Shown: positions 14,942 to 23,718, numbered from the stretch's first letter. The stretch: 64,000 nt of DNA from JAIRNF01 sp031551125 (GCA_031551125.1 JAVBOB010000004.1:137211-201210), one strand, 5' to 3'. The notes: generated by a model from the sequence alone, not told the origin. Numbers and translations: made by a program.

Positions 14942-16366
14942 CTACTCTCTAAACAAGTGCAGAAAGCCCTTGTACTGACCGCCGGAGTATGAAATGTTAT
15001 CCCAGCCCTGAGCGCTGATAATGTAGTAGTACACACCCGGTGAGCAATCGGCTCCCGTGCCTTTCATTTTTCCGTTCCAGCCCTGCCAGTCTTCGCTTCT
15101 ACCGTTGTAATGGTATAGCTCTTTACCACCGCGGTTAAATATGTGCAGGTCTATGGTTTTAATAGAAACAGGTTCCTGTCCTCTTACAAACTTGAATAAA
15201 TCATTAACCCCGTCACCGTTGGGTGTAAATACGTTGGGCATTGCGTTGGGGTCAAATTTCGAAGGCAATACTTCAATATATGAAACATCCGGCGAAACCG
15301 ACTTTAAATCAACCTTAGCAACACAGCCCGTAGCGCTATTTTTCACAATAAGACTATCGGGGTATTTTCCGGGTAGGTAACCGTCCAACTCCTCACCCTG
15401 ATACATATACTTCGGATACACCTTCTCTGATATGCTTGTGCTAGTATATAACCACAGCACCTTACCACGGGTTTGTACGTTGTTAATGTTGTCCATCCCT
15501 ATCCATGTATAGGTATCGGCGTTTTTACTTTGGCTATGATCAAAACGCAGGCGGTAAAGCGCGCTTCCCTTCACGGTTGTGGTTTCCGTCCATGTTTCTC
15601 CCGACTTTTCTTCCACCTTCATTACCGGATAAACAGAGATAGCGGGAATTTGAGGCGTTCCGGCTGTTGCGCTGTTTCCAAACGCGTTTTTCACCGTTGC
15701 GGTATAAGAGGCAGCAACAAGCGGAGCAGGGTCTGATATGGTTGTCCGAGCGGTTTGCTGCGAAATGCCCATCGGATTTTTCCAGTATGGGGTAATAGGA
15801 AGCCCGTCATATATATCTGTAGGGGTAGATTGCCATTCAATAGTTGTTCCGGTAGAAACGAAAATTGTACGTACAGGGCTTTGACTAATGTCGTAACAAA
15901 GGTATGTTGTCTTGGCTGTTGTACTTACATCAAGCCTAAGCGTACCGCAAACGTTATCGGGAGTAATGCTGTTTATTGCCAGCACATCCATTATTACCGC
16001 TGCATACATAACCGTATCGTTATATACCCCACCGCCAACATTGGTTAAACTTACACGATAGCTGCCTGTTCCAATACTACTTACGTTGCCGGTATTGGCT
16101 AATAACGTATAGCTGGAGGTTGTGTTATCGTACATCTCCCATACAAAATCGGCATTGGTACCTGCAAGGGGATGTATAGCGTTAAGCGTGGCGCTGGTTG
16201 CGCTCTCGGACGCTGAATAGTATATAAACGCAGGCATGGCTGCAATTCCCGTATCGTACTTTTTGTCAGAACCCGGAGCGGTTATCTGCGCCGAGGCCAC
16301 GGTTGTACACGTTAGAGTCGCAAGTGCGATAATTCCTTTTTTAAGCAAGTTATTTATCTTCATCAT
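14942..16366 (-). CDS. Secreted surface protein with T9SS type B sorting domain
   Basis: 474 residues. Signal peptide (~1-26, ending VASAQ). The body has Ig-like or PKD-like beta segments. The final ~95 residues are a gliding-motility-associated C-terminal domain: NVFTPNGDGVNDLFKF, IDLHIFNRGGKELYHYNGRS, WQGWNGKMKG, SPGVYYYIISA. This domain directs export by the type IX system and predicts cell-surface attachment. Two adjacent ATGs (16366 and 16363) are possible starts. It has its own -7 box at 16387-16394 but follows the HmuY gene by only 77 bases on the same strand, so it may also be co-transcribed with the uptake genes. Confidence 0.88.
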   Translation of the reverse strand: MMKINNLLKKGIIALATLTCTTVASAQITAPGSDKKYDTGIAAMPAFIYYSASESATSATLNAIHPLAGTNADFVWEMYDNTTSSYTLLANTGNVSSIGTGSYRVSLTNVGGGVYNDTVMYAAVIMDVLAINSITPDNVCGTLRLDVSTTAKTTYLCYDISQSPVRTIFVSTGTTIEWQSTPTDIYDGLPITPYWKNPMGISQQTARTTISDPAPLVAASYTATVKNAFGNSATAGTPQIPAISVYPVMKVEEKSGETWTETTTVKGSALYRLRFDHSQSKNADTYTWIGMDNINNVQTRGKVLWLYTSTSISEKVYPKYMYQGEELDGYLPGKYPDSLIVKNSATGCVAKVDLKSVSPDVSYIEVLPSKFDPNAMPNVFTPNGDGVNDLFKFVRGQEPVSIKTIDLHIFNRGGKELYHYNGRSEDWQGWNGKMKGTGADCSPGVYYYIISAQGWDNISYSGGQYKGFLHLFRE

Positions 16367-16386
16367 AATGAGATTATCCAGCTATG

Positions 16387-16394
16387 CAAAAATA
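16387..16394 (-). promoter_or_regulatory. -7 box TATTTTTG before the T9SS protein
   Basis: Perfect TAnnTTTG 21-28 bases upstream of the ATG, embedded in a small inverted repeat TATGC-N7-GCATA. Confidence 0.5.
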
Positions 16395-16443
16395 GCATAA
16401 AAAGGAATAGGTATAACAGCTGAGACTAAAAAGGAGCTACCTA

Positions 16444-17832
16444 CTATTGCAACAGTGCATACTGAATATTCGGATAACCTCTTTTATTACCGTTTCCGGT
16501 AAGGCTCGTAAAACGTAATTTATATACACTTCCCGAAGGGTCTTTTACTACATAAAACCTATCGGATTTAACTCCGGCTCCACCTGACGGGCCTCCCGTA
16601 GAACGCCAGCCGGAACCTATTGATATGCGGTTGCTGTTTGCAAACAGTGCATCATTGACATTTGCGGAAGAAAATGCCTCATACGTAATGCTGCTTGTAA
16701 GTATTTCGACAGCCTTAGTACCTCCTGTTGTATTCACAAAAACTAAGTCTGAATAAGGCATAGGAATATTGCTACCCATATAAAAGAACGGATAAACCCC
16801 TCTAGTCCATACAATATCCCATTTAGCTCCTTCGGGCTCTACGCTTACAATGCTGTTAGCCTCACATGATACAAACTTGAAGCTGTACGCAGCATCTTTA
16901 GGTATATCAATGGTTTTGTATGTAGCATCCGCAATTTTCGCATACTGCAACGTATATCCGTTGTTTTTACGAAGTACACGTATTTTCATCCAATCACGCG
17001 GAGGCGTTCCGCTTTCCGAACCCGGGTTAATGATATAAACCTTATTATTCGCATCAACTTCGCTGACCGAGGCAATTGCTGTTTTTGTCAAATCTCCTTC
17101 CGGATCATCCACTATCTCCATACCCATTGATGCGTTCATGGAAATAACCAGCGTAGAACCCAATCCCAACGTATCTGCTGCCGCTACCGTAGCAAGGTCG
17201 TTCTTATCAAGTTTCTTTGCTGCCGCAAGCGATGCATAGTTGATAATAGCTCTGAAATCATCATCCTTGCAGTAAAAACCAAAATCCCATGATTTACGAA
17301 GAACCGTTGTTTGCCTATTGGCGCTCAGATCAACAAATACGGAGTTTGCCGCATTTGAACCGCCCTCTCCCCCATTAAGTTCTAAGCTGCCTCCTTGCGA
17401 TTGGAGGGGAGAAAATTTAAGCGTAAGACCGGCATGCTTTGTGCCTATAACACAGGGTGCGTTTACCGATGCAAGCTTGAATGCTATGCTTTCGTTACCA
17501 TCAAAAAAAGTTTCGCCAATTTTTGTAACGGTAACCGTTCCGCCGGTTTGTCCGGCAGGAATACAAAGATTTATAGTATTATTATCTGCCTCAGGTTGGG
17601 TGGTATATTGCGTTCCGTATCCAACGCCCAAACCCTGCAACGATATGCACACCGTAACATCCGTTTGTTGCGCATAATCTAGCGTAAGGGTGAGCGTGGC
17701 CCTTGTTTCGTCCCCGTCAATCCCCAGCTCGCTTGTCTCAAAATTCACAGAGTTATCCGGATAAGGGATATTTTCAATCTTACAGGAAGCAACCAGCATA
17801 CCTGCCAGTAAAAAAAGTAGAAATTTTTTCAT
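16444..17832 (-). CDS. HmuY-like lipoprotein with N-terminal Calx-beta-like domain
   Basis: 462 residues. Lipoprotein signal with lipobox LVASC (Cys17). Residues ~28-140 look like a Calx-beta/Ig-type sandwich (VNFETSELGIDGDE, with GNESIAFKL). Residues ~145-462 resemble HmuY, the outer-membrane heme-binding lipoprotein of Porphyromonas: KSWDFGFYCKDDDFRAIINY, KWDIVWTRGVYPFF, and the final YVVKDPSGSVYKLRFTSLTG. The paired TonB receptor gene is immediately upstream, as in hmuYR loci, so heme or a related ligand is the likely cargo. The heme-ligating residues cannot be confirmed by eye. Confidence 0.8.
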   Translation of the reverse strand: MKKFLLFLLAGMLVASCKIENIPYPDNSVNFETSELGIDGDETRATLTLTLDYAQQTDVTVCISLQGLGVGYGTQYTTQPEADNNTINLCIPAGQTGGTVTVTKIGETFFDGNESIAFKLASVNAPCVIGTKHAGLTLKFSPLQSQGGSLELNGGEGGSNAANSVFVDLSANRQTTVLRKSWDFGFYCKDDDFRAIINYASLAAAKKLDKNDLATVAAADTLGLGSTLVISMNASMGMEIVDDPEGDLTKTAIASVSEVDANNKVYIINPGSESGTPPRDWMKIRVLRKNNGYTLQYAKIADATYKTIDIPKDAAYSFKFVSCEANSIVSVEPEGAKWDIVWTRGVYPFFYMGSNIPMPYSDLVFVNTTGGTKAVEILTSSITYEAFSSANVNDALFANSNRISIGSGWRSTGGPSGGAGVKSDRFYVVKDPSGSVYKLRFTSLTGNGNKRGYPNIQYALLQ

Positions 17833-17856
17833 CTCAATTACTATAAAATCTGTTTA

Positions 17857-17883
17857 CCCCCAACTCCCTAAAGGGGGCTTTTT
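17857..17883. repeat. Short G/C-block palindrome
   Basis: CCCCAACTCCCTAAAGGGGG followed by CTTTTT, directly abutting the CCACATAGG element. A diverged relative (CTCCCCAAGGGGCAGCC) abuts the next copy at 20430-20447. Confidence 0.45.
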
Positions 17884-17886
17884 CAA

Positions 17887-17996
17887 CACATAGGTACATA
17901 GAGCATATAGTACACATAGCTCTTTCATACACATTATTGCAAATATTTATTAGTTGACAAATAGCATAAGCTATGTGTCTCTCTGTACCTATGTGG
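17887..17996. repeat. CCACATAGG inverted element, copy A
   Basis: Left arm starts CACATAGGTACATAGAG (17887). The right arm (17971-17996), read on the minus strand, is CCACATAGGTACAGAGAGAC followed by ACATAG. The interior is AT-rich with no ORF. It lies between the TonB receptor gene and the HmuY gene on the minus strand, so it may form a hairpin within their mRNA and modulate the second gene. Confidence 0.75.
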
Positions 17997-18010
17997 TAAA
18001 ATCGTAATCT

Positions 18011-20293
18011 TTACAGCTGTATGTTAAGCCCCACAAAGTATGAACGCCCGTAGCTCATGGCAATATCGGTTCCTCCGGTTTGCTGCAACCTAGTTACGTC
18101 AAGCAAATTCTTTACTCCGGCATTTAACGATAAATATTTGAAAAGTGATTTACTCACCGTAAGGTCAACCCACGTATAGCCATCCTGCTCATTCTTATAA
18201 ATTGAGGATGTGCTGCTGTTTTGTCGATATTCCGGCATTACTCCCGTGTACTTACAGTATAAGCTGAAGCCAAGACCTATTTTAGGGAGGTTATATGCTG
18301 CCGTACCGTTTATTTCAGGCGACCAAACAAACTCGGGTAGCTCTTCCGTCAACGTACCGTTATCGGTAAACTTATTGTATCGTCCTATGTACGACGCACC
18401 AATGGAAAGCTGCAGGTTATTCCACGCTATCGTATTCTCCCACATAAGCCCTGTTGTTTTATACCTGTCGGTATTTACATAAGTGTTTACTGTAGTATTG
18501 TCAATGGGTGCAATGGTAATTCTGTTACGAAAATCGTTATAAAAGGCAGATAAAACAGCTGTGTACCTGAATCGTTCTTTGGCTACCGCCCTCCACGTGT
18601 ATGATGCGGTGAAGCTGTTTGAATGCTCCGCCTCCAAATCGGTGTTTCCTTTTATACTATGATTGGTGTCGAAGAAGTAAAAGTATAGCTCTCGTAGTGC
18701 CGGAGCCCTGAAACCCATAGCGTAGGATACGCGCAAATCCATATCATGCCTGAGCTTAAGCTTCGTATTAATAGAAGGAATAGCCGGAGGTGCATCGTAA
18801 AGTGAGTTCACGCTAAACCTAAGCCCCGGGCGAACGTTGAGCCAGCTCCAAGGGGTAATTTCAGCGGAAATAAACAATGAATAGTCGGCTATATCCGGTT
18901 TACCGGCAATACGGTCTCCGCTAGCCATATCATACCTGTATTCTAGTCCGCCTTGAAAAGCAAATACATTAGATGCTTTAAACTGCGTAGTGCCACGAGC
19001 AAATGCGCTACGAACTACAGACTCATCCTGCTCTCCTGCACCAAGCGTTAGCGTTCGCTTTCCGGTGGTAAAATCAACTTGAGATGTCTGCGTTTTACGG
19101 TTATAATCCTGATAAGATGCCGATAGGTTAAAACTCCACTTGGAGGACGGAGTCCAGCTGGCTTGTGCTATGTGCGTATAGCGGTTGGTATAAAAATGCT
19201 TATCAATTGCCGTGTTTTGCAATGAAACATCACCTAAGCCTTTCACATCCTCAAACAGGTAGTTTAGTCGATAGTAAGCGTTGAACTTTTTCGTTCTATA
19301 ACCAAGCTGTCCGCTTGACAGCCATTGGTCTTTCGGCTTCCACTCCTTTGCTCTTCCTGTATAGCTGCCCTGCCAGCCGCCAAAGTCATTTCTGGTGATA
19401 CTTCCGCTCGCATTTAGCCCTGTTGCGTGGTCAAAATTTACCGTTAGGTTTTCGTTGTGTACTCCTTTTCCGGTAAAAAATTCGTACTCATCCCCCGCCG
19501 TTTCTTCCTGTACCCTAAGTAGTACGCCAACCTTAGCCTTTTTTGCTCCTTCTGCCAGTAATCCGTCGGTGGTATTTTTCTTGGTAATAAGGTTTACTAC
19601 TCCCGCCAACGCGTCGGAACCGTAAACAACGGACATAGGTCCTTCAACTACCTCTATCCGTTCAATTGTATTTAAATCTATTTGGCTAAGGCTTTGCTTA
19701 TTAGAACCACGGTCAACCAGCGGAACGCCATCAAGCAGTACCTTTACGTTTTGGCCGGACATGCCCATAACCTGCACATCAACCTCGTCAAGCGCCATAT
19801 CGTTAGAAAGTCTGAAACCCAACTCCGTATTCAGCACATTTAAAACGCTGGTTGCCGCTTTCTGCTTTATTTCCGCTTGCCCTATTGAGCGTACTTGGTA
19901 AACGGAGTTTCGTAAAGACTGGGGTCTATACTGTCCTGTAACAACTACATCATTTAAGTAAATTGAGCCTTGCGTCAGCCGAATTGTATCAAGTTCGGTA
20001 AGCTTACCACTATTTATTGTTACATTGGTAGTATATGCGTTGTTGCCCAAGCAATCTATCACTAAAGTATAATTTCCGACAGGGGCGGTAAGCGTAAAAC
20101 AACCGTTAAGGTCGGCGTTTACCGTGTATTTGGTATCTTTCAAATAAACCTGAGCAAATTCTACGGGTTTGTTGTCCTTATCATCGGTAATAACTACTCC
20201 TTTAACGCTTCCGCTATTTGCAGTAGCCGACTGAGCTTGTACATAGAAAGATGATAATATCAGGTATAAAAAAAAGGTACAGTAGCTTTTCAT
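18011..20293 (-). CDS. TonB-dependent outer-membrane receptor (HmuR-like)
   Basis: 760 residues from the ATG at 20293, which gives a clean signal peptide (MKSYCTFFLYLILSSFYVQA). Order: carboxypeptidase-regulatory-like beta-sandwich (~25-105; GVVITDDKDNKPVEFAQVYL), plug (~115-225; LNDVVVTGQ, VKVLLDGVPL, IERIEVVEGPMSVVYGSDAL, AGVVNLITKK), then a ~22-strand barrel ending in SYFVGLNIQL with a terminal aromatic/hydrophobic pattern. A size of 760 residues and pairing with an HmuY-type lipoprotein favour a heme or iron-complex receptor over a SusC. A -7 box lies ~80 bases upstream. Confidence 0.88.
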   Translation of the reverse strand: MKSYCTFFLYLILSSFYVQAQSATANSGSVKGVVITDDKDNKPVEFAQVYLKDTKYTVNADLNGCFTLTAPVGNYTLVIDCLGNNAYTTNVTINSGKLTELDTIRLTQGSIYLNDVVVTGQYRPQSLRNSVYQVRSIGQAEIKQKAATSVLNVLNTELGFRLSNDMALDEVDVQVMGMSGQNVKVLLDGVPLVDRGSNKQSLSQIDLNTIERIEVVEGPMSVVYGSDALAGVVNLITKKNTTDGLLAEGAKKAKVGVLLRVQEETAGDEYEFFTGKGVHNENLTVNFDHATGLNASGSITRNDFGGWQGSYTGRAKEWKPKDQWLSSGQLGYRTKKFNAYYRLNYLFEDVKGLGDVSLQNTAIDKHFYTNRYTHIAQASWTPSSKWSFNLSASYQDYNRKTQTSQVDFTTGKRTLTLGAGEQDESVVRSAFARGTTQFKASNVFAFQGGLEYRYDMASGDRIAGKPDIADYSLFISAEITPWSWLNVRPGLRFSVNSLYDAPPAIPSINTKLKLRHDMDLRVSYAMGFRAPALRELYFYFFDTNHSIKGNTDLEAEHSNSFTASYTWRAVAKERFRYTAVLSAFYNDFRNRITIAPIDNTTVNTYVNTDRYKTTGLMWENTIAWNNLQLSIGASYIGRYNKFTDNGTLTEELPEFVWSPEINGTAAYNLPKIGLGFSLYCKYTGVMPEYRQNSSTSSIYKNEQDGYTWVDLTVSKSLFKYLSLNAGVKNLLDVTRLQQTGGTDIAMSYGRSYFVGLNIQL

Positions 20294-20368
20294 TGGGCTT
20301 ATCACTAGTATTGGCGACTAGCAACATACCCATTGCATATACGTTTAGGCATGTCGCTTTCTTAACGG

Positions 20369-20376
20369 CAAAAATA
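20369..20376 (-). promoter_or_regulatory. -7 box TATTTTTG for the receptor operon
   Basis: Perfect consensus with a TTG about 20 bases further upstream (20397-20399). No obvious Fur box was identified by eye. Confidence 0.55.
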
Positions 20377-20452
20377 CGACAAGCCTCAAAAGCCGGCAAT
20401 CACTAGTTATAGGGATTAAAGTTAAATACTCTCCCCAAGGGGCAGCCCTCAA

Positions 20453-20595
20453 CACATAGGTACAATAGGTACACATATGCACATAGTCCTCCTATATTTG
20501 TATGGCTTATGCTCATCTTAAGGGGGGTGACAAAATGCCGGTAAGTATGAGTATAACAATCTATGTGTTTTTATGCACCTATTGAGTCTATGTGG
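20453..20595. repeat. CCACATAGG inverted element, copy B
   Basis: Left arm CACATAGGTACAATAGG (20453) through CACATAG (20486). Right arm 20561-20595 is its inverted relative and ends in CTATGTGG. The ~75-base interior has no ORF and includes AAGGGGGGTGACAAAATGCC. It lies between the divergent receptor and nitroreductase promoters. Confidence 0.75.
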
Positions 20596-20669
20596 TAAAA
20601 GAATAGATGCCTCAAAAGGAATGGGAGTTATTAATCAATCATTTTAGTACATCAGAAGAATGTTTTATG

Positions 20670-20677
20670 TATTTTTG
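20670..20677 (+). promoter_or_regulatory. -7 box TATTTTTG for the nitroreductase
   Basis: Perfect consensus, 28-35 bases before the ATG at 20705. It lies downstream of the alternative start at 20660, which it therefore argues against. Confidence 0.6.
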
Positions 20678-20704
20678 AAGAAACCTTCTAAACCAATACG
20701 CTAT

Positions 20705-21343
20705 ATGAAAACAATTGCACTTATCATTACTGCCTTGTCATTTGCTGTAATGGCAAACGCTCAGGAGTTAACGAGCATTAAGCTCAACGAACCCAATAAA
20801 GACAGGGGAACATCTATAATGAAAGCCTTGGACAACCGCCACTCTACCCGCGAATTTTCTACGGATAAGCTAAGCCTGCAAGACCTCTCCGATTTGCTTT
20901 GGGCAGCCAACGGTGTAAACCGCCCTGACGGACGCAGAACTGCAGCTACCGCCAGAAACAATAACGACATTGACGTGTACGCCATTATGGAAGAAGGCGC
21001 TTACATCTATGACCCCAAAGCACATGAGCTGAAGCCCGTTGTTGCCGGAGATTACCGTGTTTTAATTGCCGATACACAACCCTCAGTAAAAGATGCACCT
21101 ATCTGCCTGCTGATTGTTTCTGACATTTCTCGTTTCAAAGGACTTGATGTTGAAGTACAAAAACAATGGGGTGCACTTGATGCCGGCATTGTTGCTCAAA
21201 ATGTTATGTTGTTTGCTTCGGGCTGTGGTTTTGTAACCGTACCACGGGCTTACATGAAAAAGGATGAGCTGAAAAAGGTACTGATGCTATCGGAAACTCA
21301 AATACCCATGCTCAATACTCCGGTTGGATATCCTAAAAAGTAG
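20705..21343 (+). CDS. Exported nitroreductase-family protein
   Basis: 212 residues with a signal peptide (MKTIALIITALSFAVMANAQ), then a nitroreductase/SagB-type FMN-binding fold: the phosphate-binding NRHSTREF segment, LSDLLWAANGVNRPDGRRTA, and AGIVAQNVMLFASGCGF in the helix that packs on the flavin. Such proteins use FMN and NAD(P)H in the cytoplasm. An exported version is unusual but recurrent in gut Bacteroidota, and its electron donor would need to be periplasmic. Monocistronic; convergent with tnaA across a shared terminator. Confidence 0.85.
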   Translation: MKTIALIITALSFAVMANAQELTSIKLNEPNKDRGTSIMKALDNRHSTREFSTDKLSLQDLSDLLWAANGVNRPDGRRTAATARNNNDIDVYAIMEEGAYIYDPKAHELKPVVAGDYRVLIADTQPSVKDAPICLLIVSDISRFKGLDVEVQKQWGALDAGIVAQNVMLFASGCGFVTVPRAYMKKDELKKVLMLSETQIPMLNTPVGYPKK

Positions 21344-21372
21344 AGCAGGTAACATGTACAAAAAAAAATGAA

Positions 21373-21399
21373 AAGAGGGAGCTTTTAAAGCCCCCTCTT
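21373..21399. terminator. Bidirectional terminator between nitroreductase and tnaA
   Basis: AAGAGGG-A-GCTTT pairs with AAAGC-C-CCCTCTT with a single mismatch. A-rich on the left and T-rich on the right, so it is usable in both directions. Confidence 0.7.
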
Positions 21400-21423
21400 C
21401 TTATATTCTTTTACAACCCTAAA

Positions 21424-22800
21424 CTATCGTAAGCGTTCTAGCTCAACGGTAAAGTGGCGCATAATAGGTGCTTCCTTCACAATCTTTACACCCCTTTTAA
21501 TGCTATCACGACGGTCATAAACGTTTTTCAACGCTGCTGCAATAACATCCATGTGGTTGTTGGTGTATGTACGACGGGGAATTGCCAAACGCAACAAATC
21601 AAGGCCTCCAAAACGGTTTTCGCGAGTTACAGGATCACGGTCAGCAAGAATGTAACCTATTTCGCAACCACGAATTCCAGCTTCCAAGTATAGCTCAACG
21701 GTTAACGTTTGTGCCGGAAATTCCTCTTTTGGTACGTTGGTAAGCACTTTCAACGCATCAACAAAAATAGCATGGCCACCGGCAGGGCGTTGGTATGGAA
21801 TTCCGTACTCGTCCAACTTCTTACCCAGGTAGGCAACCTGACTAATGCGCGAATTAAGAAAATCGTACTCTGTTCCCTCATCAAGTCCAACTGCCAGCGC
21901 ATTCATATCTCTACCGGCCAAACCTCCATAAGTAAGAAACCCTTCGTACATGATATTAAATACGCAAGCTTGCTTAAACCAATCCTCATGGCGTGTTGCA
22001 AGAAAACCACCCATGTTTACAATAGCATCCTTCTTAGAGCTCATTGTCATGGCATCGGCATAAGAGAACATTTCTTTTACAATCTCTTTAATACTCTTAT
22101 TTTCATAACCCTTCTCACGCGTTTTGATGAAATACGCGTTTTCTGCAAAACGTGCAGAGTCGAATACCAGCGGCTTGTTGTACTTCTGGGCAATTTTGTG
22201 CACCTCGCGAATGTTCTCCATTGACACGGGTTGCCCCCCTGCTGTATTGTTGGTAAGTGTTACAATAATGAAGGGTACTTTTTCGTGATGTTCTGCCATT
22301 GCCTTCTCCAGCTTTTCGGGCGACACGTTGCCCTTAAACGGAATCTCCAGCTGAGTATCCTTAGCCTCATCAATGGTACAATCTACAGGAATTGCCTTGC
22401 GGTATTCAATATGTCCTTTTGTAGTATCAAAATGAGAGTTACCGGGAACATAGTCACCGGGCTTAATAAGTACGGAGAATAGTACGTTTTCGGCAGCACG
22501 TCCTTGGTGGGTGGGCAAAAAGTAATCAAAGCCTGTAATATCTTTAATGGCTTTCTTTAAGTTGTAGTATGATGATGCTCCGGCATAACTTTCGTCACCC
22601 AACATCATGGCGCTCCACTGGCGGTCGCTCATAGCTCCTGTTCCCGAGTCGGTAAGCAAGTCGATGGTTACATACTCAGCACGAAGGCTAAACACGTTAT
22701 AGTTTGCCTCTTTTATCCACTGCTCACGCTCTTTACGTGTACTCAGACGGATAGGTTCTACCATTTTAATTTTGTACGGTTCTGCGTAAGGTAATTCCAT
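21424..22800 (-). CDS. tnaA: Tryptophanase (tryptophan indole-lyase)
   Basis: 458 residues. PLP enzyme that cleaves tryptophan to indole, pyruvate and ammonia. PLP lysine K257 in SSKKDAIVNMGG. Tryptophanase rather than tyrosine phenol-lyase is indicated by FDTTKGH (Asp125, where TPL has Thr), AGIRGCEIG (no Arg as in TPL) and the C-terminal RHFTVEL, with the His characteristic of TnaA where TPL has Phe. No tryptophan permease gene is adjacent. The leader is ~215 bases long and contains a 32-codon ORF immediately after the predicted transcription start, suggesting leader control, although that ORF has no Trp codon. Confidence 0.93.
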   Translation of the reverse strand: MELPYAEPYKIKMVEPIRLSTRKEREQWIKEANYNVFSLRAEYVTIDLLTDSGTGAMSDRQWSAMMLGDESYAGASSYYNLKKAIKDITGFDYFLPTHQGRAAENVLFSVLIKPGDYVPGNSHFDTTKGHIEYRKAIPVDCTIDEAKDTQLEIPFKGNVSPEKLEKAMAEHHEKVPFIIVTLTNNTAGGQPVSMENIREVHKIAQKYNKPLVFDSARFAENAYFIKTREKGYENKSIKEIVKEMFSYADAMTMSSKKDAIVNMGGFLATRHEDWFKQACVFNIMYEGFLTYGGLAGRDMNALAVGLDEGTEYDFLNSRISQVAYLGKKLDEYGIPYQRPAGGHAIFVDALKVLTNVPKEEFPAQTLTVELYLEAGIRGCEIGYILADRDPVTRENRFGGLDLLRLAIPRRTYTNNHMDVIAAALKNVYDRRDSIKRGVKIVKEAPIMRHFTVELERLR

Positions 22801-22906
22801 AGCTATATCGTTTAAATATTAATATGTTATTAGTTATTGATGATCTAAATTAGAGTAATAAAAATAGGCAAATGAATACCGAAAAACACCCGATACCATT
22901 TCTACG

Positions 22907-23005
22907 TTACAGTAAGCTTAAAATGAAAACTCGTCCCTGTTTTTTATGTTCAGGAAGGTGTATGTGGAAGGCAATATGAATCTGTAGTGTTGCACCTGTT
23001 AACAT
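22907..23005 (-). CDS. Candidate 32-codon leader ORF upstream of tnaA
   Basis: ATG at 23005, TAA at 22909-22907. The peptide begins MLTGATLQIHIAFHIH and continues LPEHKKQGRVFILSLL. It is His-rich at first, then basic, with no tryptophan. It begins about 13-15 bases after the transcription start implied by the -7 box at 23025-23032 and ends 106 bases before tnaA. Position fits a leader peptide, but translation is unproven. It could be a chance ORF. Confidence 0.4.
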   Translation of the reverse strand: MLTGATLQIHIAFHIHLPEHKKQGRVFILSLL

Positions 23006-23024
23006 GCTTTAGATCCGATGAGTG

Positions 23025-23032
23025 CAAAGATA
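23025..23032 (-). promoter_or_regulatory. -7 box TATCTTTG for tnaA
   Basis: Perfect TAnnTTTG. It implies a 5' UTR of about 215 bases, by far the longest of the promoters assigned here. Confidence 0.55.
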
Positions 23033-23049
23033 AGGAGTTTTTCAAAATA

Positions 23050-23083
23050 AAAAAACGCTCGGGGAGTTACCCCCGAGCGCAAT
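23050..23083 (-). terminator. Intrinsic terminator of the YXWGXW gene
   Basis: CGCTCGGGG and CCCCGAGCG arms. On the minus strand the hairpin is followed by a run of seven T. Confidence 0.85.
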
Positions 23084-23127
23084 TAGCGGTCTATTAACCA
23101 AAACCCGATTTATTTCTCAAAGACCGC

Positions 23128-23718
23128 TTATGCTCTAAACCATCCGCCGGATATCCAGATGTAAACGCCACCTCTAACACATTCCCAGTAGCCCGGATAG
23201 TAGGTGTACCCTAGCCTTTGAGGTTCCCAGTAGCCTGTAACCCAAATGTAGCTGTTCATTCGTATATCCCAGTTCCAGTAGCCCGGTACCCAAACGTATC
23301 CGCGTTGGTAGTAGCGAGGATTGTAGCACAGGTGGCTCTCATCTCTCGCTCTTGGAGGCGTATAGTACACGTGTGTGTGGCTATTCCTTTGCATGTAGCT
23401 GTTGCGGTACGCATCATTACGGTTGCCACTGTTGGGTGCATACACATAGCCTCTATTTACAGCTTGCTGATGATTATGCCCATTGTTGTAACTGTTGCTG
23501 TAACGGTCATCCCTGCGGTTTGACTGATTGTAGCTGTAAACATCGTTATGATTACGTTGTGCGTTATTGCGTTCTACCTTTGCAGGTGCAGGAGCTGAAG
23601 TTCTTCTACTGCTTTGCTCTGACCCTCCTCTGCGTTGTTGTGCCGATAAAGGTTGTACTGATATAAGAATACCTGCTGCGAGCAAAACCAGCAATCGTAT
23701 ATTTGATAAAGGTCTCAT
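23128..23718 (-). CDS. Secreted YXWGXW-repeat protein
   Basis: 196 residues. Signal peptide (~1-26), then a low-complexity Arg/Asn/Ser/Tyr-rich region (27-115), then three or four tandem aromatic repeats: YVWVPGYWNWD, YIWVTGYWEPQ, YTYYPGYWECV, YIWISGGWF. This is the YXWGXW motif found in exported proteins of many Gram-negatives, of unknown function. Terminator immediately downstream; monocistronic. The positively charged linker suggests association with the outer membrane or with matrix polymers, but this is a guess. Confidence 0.8.
   Translation of the reverse strand: MRPLSNIRLLVLLAAGILISVQPLSAQQRRGGSEQSSRRTSAPAPAKVERNNAQRNHNDVYSYNQSNRRDDRYSNSYNNGHNHQQAVNRGYVYAPNSGNRNDAYRNSYMQRNSHTHVYYTPPRARDESHLCYNPRYYQRGYVWVPGYWNWDIRMNSYIWVTGYWEPQRLGYTYYPGYWECVRGGVYIWISGGWFRA

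Noticed and set aside
21424..22800. Tyrosine phenol-lyase as an alternative call for tnaA
   Set aside because: Asp in FDTT, Ile in place of the TPL Arg, and the C-terminal RHFT all match tryptophanase.
22801..23127. tnaA leader as a known riboswitch
   Set aside because: No recognisable aptamer core (e.g. TPP, SAM, cobalamin) was seen; only the short ORF and promoter are reported.
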